From: Flavobacteriaceae bacterium
GTDB lineage: Bacteria; Bacteroidota; Bacteroidia; Flavobacteriales; Flavobacteriaceae
Direction: 5' to 3'
DNA length: 6,532 nt
Assembly (NCBI GenBank): GCA_019752245.1
Contig: JAIEMH010000399.1
Coordinates: 1 to 6,532, forward strand
The translations under genes and the position numbers were made by a program. The notes beneath the pieces are model-generated. The model was not told where the DNA came from and made no database searches. It saw only the letters and a program-made list of their open reading frames with translations. Positions 5,772-6,532 of the stretch are shown here, piece by piece. Position 1 is the first letter of the stretch. The number at the start of each line of letters is the position of its first letter.

Positions 5772-6532
5772 ATGAAATCGATACAACTCTTACTTTTACT
5801 ATTTACTTGTGTTAGTTTTGCGCAAACTACCGCTTCTAAAGAACTCACTTTTAATGAGTATTTAGGTTATGTTAAAAAATTTCATCCAATGGTGAAAAGT
5901 GCCAATCTTGAGGTAAATAGTGCACAAGCTAATTTAATGATGGCTCGTGGCGGATTTGATCCTAAAATTGAAGTAGATTTTGATAAAAAACAATTCAAAG
6001 ACAAAGAATATTATTCTATTTTAAACAGTAGTTTCAAAATTCCAACTTGGTATGGAATTGAAGTCAAAGCTGGTTTTGATAATAGCGAAGGTATCTACAT
6101 AAATCCGGAAAACACGCTGCCAAATAAAGGATTAACTTCTTTAGGAATCACAGTTCCACTAGGACAAGGACTTCTTATAAATCAGAGAATGGCCGATGTT
6201 AGAAAAGCAAAAATTCAAATTAAATTAAGTCAAGCTGAGCGAAAATTACAAGCAACTCAAGTATTGTATGACGCATCTGTAGCCTATTTTAATTGGAAAA
6301 GAAATTACAGCGAAGTACAACTTTATGAAAACTATTTAAACAATGCATCCATTCGATACAAAGGCATTCAAAGTTTGATTACTAATGGCGATAAACCTGC
6401 CGTAGATTCAGTTGAAGCAGGCATAAATGTTCGCAATCGTCAATTGAGTTTAGAAGATTCTAAATTAAAATTAATTAAAGCCAAACTAGAATTATCAAAT
6501 TTTCTTTGGTTAGAAAACAACATTCCAATGGA
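5772..6532 (+). CDS. TolC-family outer-membrane channel protein (partial, runs off window)
   Basis: The ATG at 5772 opens a frame of 253 codons with no stop, ending at the window edge. The first 17 residues form a Sec signal peptide (MKS, a Leu-rich core, then SFA before Gln18), so the product is exported and not a lipoprotein. The mature part begins with LTFNEYLGYVKKFHPMVKSA (25-44), the usual first helix of the family, followed by strand-like stretches. It then has the recognisable LGITVPLGQG (124-133) and long coiled-coil helices (about 140-245, NQRMADVRKAKIQIKLSQAE onward). TolC proteins form trimeric channels across the outer membrane and periplasm that dock with HlyD adaptors, and the position after the adaptor gene fits this. 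It is about half the usual length of roughly 450 residues. No promoter is seen in the gap, so transcription probably comes from the tetR promoter. The leader is A-rich (GGCACAAAAAAATG). Confidence 0.92.
   Translation, partial: MKSIQLLLLLFTCVSFAQTTASKELTFNEYLGYVKKFHPMVKSANLEVNSAQANLMMARGGFDPKIEVDFDKKQFKDKEYYSILNSSFKIPTWYGIEVKAGFDNSEGIYINPENTLPNKGLTSLGITVPLGQGLLINQRMADVRKAKIQIKLSQAERKLQATQVLYDASVAYFNWKRNYSEVQLYENYLNNASIRYKGIQSLITNGDKPAVDSVEAGINVRNRQLSLEDSKLKLIKAKLELSNFLWLENNIPM

Noticed and set aside
5531..5815. 94-codon + strand frame across the end of the adaptor gene and the gap
   Set aside because: It overlaps the adaptor gene in another frame, runs through the hairpins and ends inside the channel gene. 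Its translation shows no recognisable domain, so it is a chance open frame.
1..6532. CRISPR array, tRNA or rRNA genes, transposase
   Set aside because: No regularly spaced direct repeats, no tRNA-like sequence and no transposase-like protein were seen on either strand.

Overview
This AT-rich window looks chromosomal and most likely comes from a Bacteroidota bacterium of the Flavobacteriaceae, probably Flavobacterium or a close relative. The evidence is the codon usage (AAA, GAA, TTA and ATT dominate), A-rich leaders without a clear Shine-Dalgarno, a TAnnTTTG-type -7 promoter element, and proteins that read as flavobacterial (the acyl-CoA dehydrogenase tail and a lipoprotein SodC). All recognisable genes are on the + strand. 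I recognise the families from memory; no search was run.

Left part (1-1787), housekeeping and stress genes. The window opens with about 87 bases that do not continue the following gene. Next comes the C-terminal piece of an acyl-CoA dehydrogenase whose frame is closed upstream by a stop at 67-69, so it is a 5'-truncated remnant or an assembly junction. A strong hairpin terminator follows. Then come a Cu/Zn superoxide dismutase lipoprotein, a second strong terminator, and a YdeI/OmpD-associated family protein.

Right part (1788-6532), an export operon. A TetR-family regulator is followed, with gaps of 6 and 5 bases, by an ABC exporter (membrane plus ATPase domains on one chain) and an HlyD-type periplasmic adaptor. 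After a 146-base gap comes a TolC-type outer-membrane channel that runs off the window end. Together these would form a tripartite inner membrane-periplasm-outer membrane exporter under local control. A perfect 17-bp palindrome overlaps the TAnnTTTG box before the tetR gene and is a good candidate for the regulator's own operator. The substrate is unknown.

The three most unusual points are these. The exporter's ATPase domain keeps Walker A and the Q-loop but has substitutions at the signature motif, the Walker B aspartate, the catalytic glutamate and the H-loop. The gap between the adaptor and channel genes is richer in GC and can fold into three consecutive hairpins, the central one with a perfect 17-bp stem. 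The acyl-CoA dehydrogenase is abruptly truncated at its 5' side.
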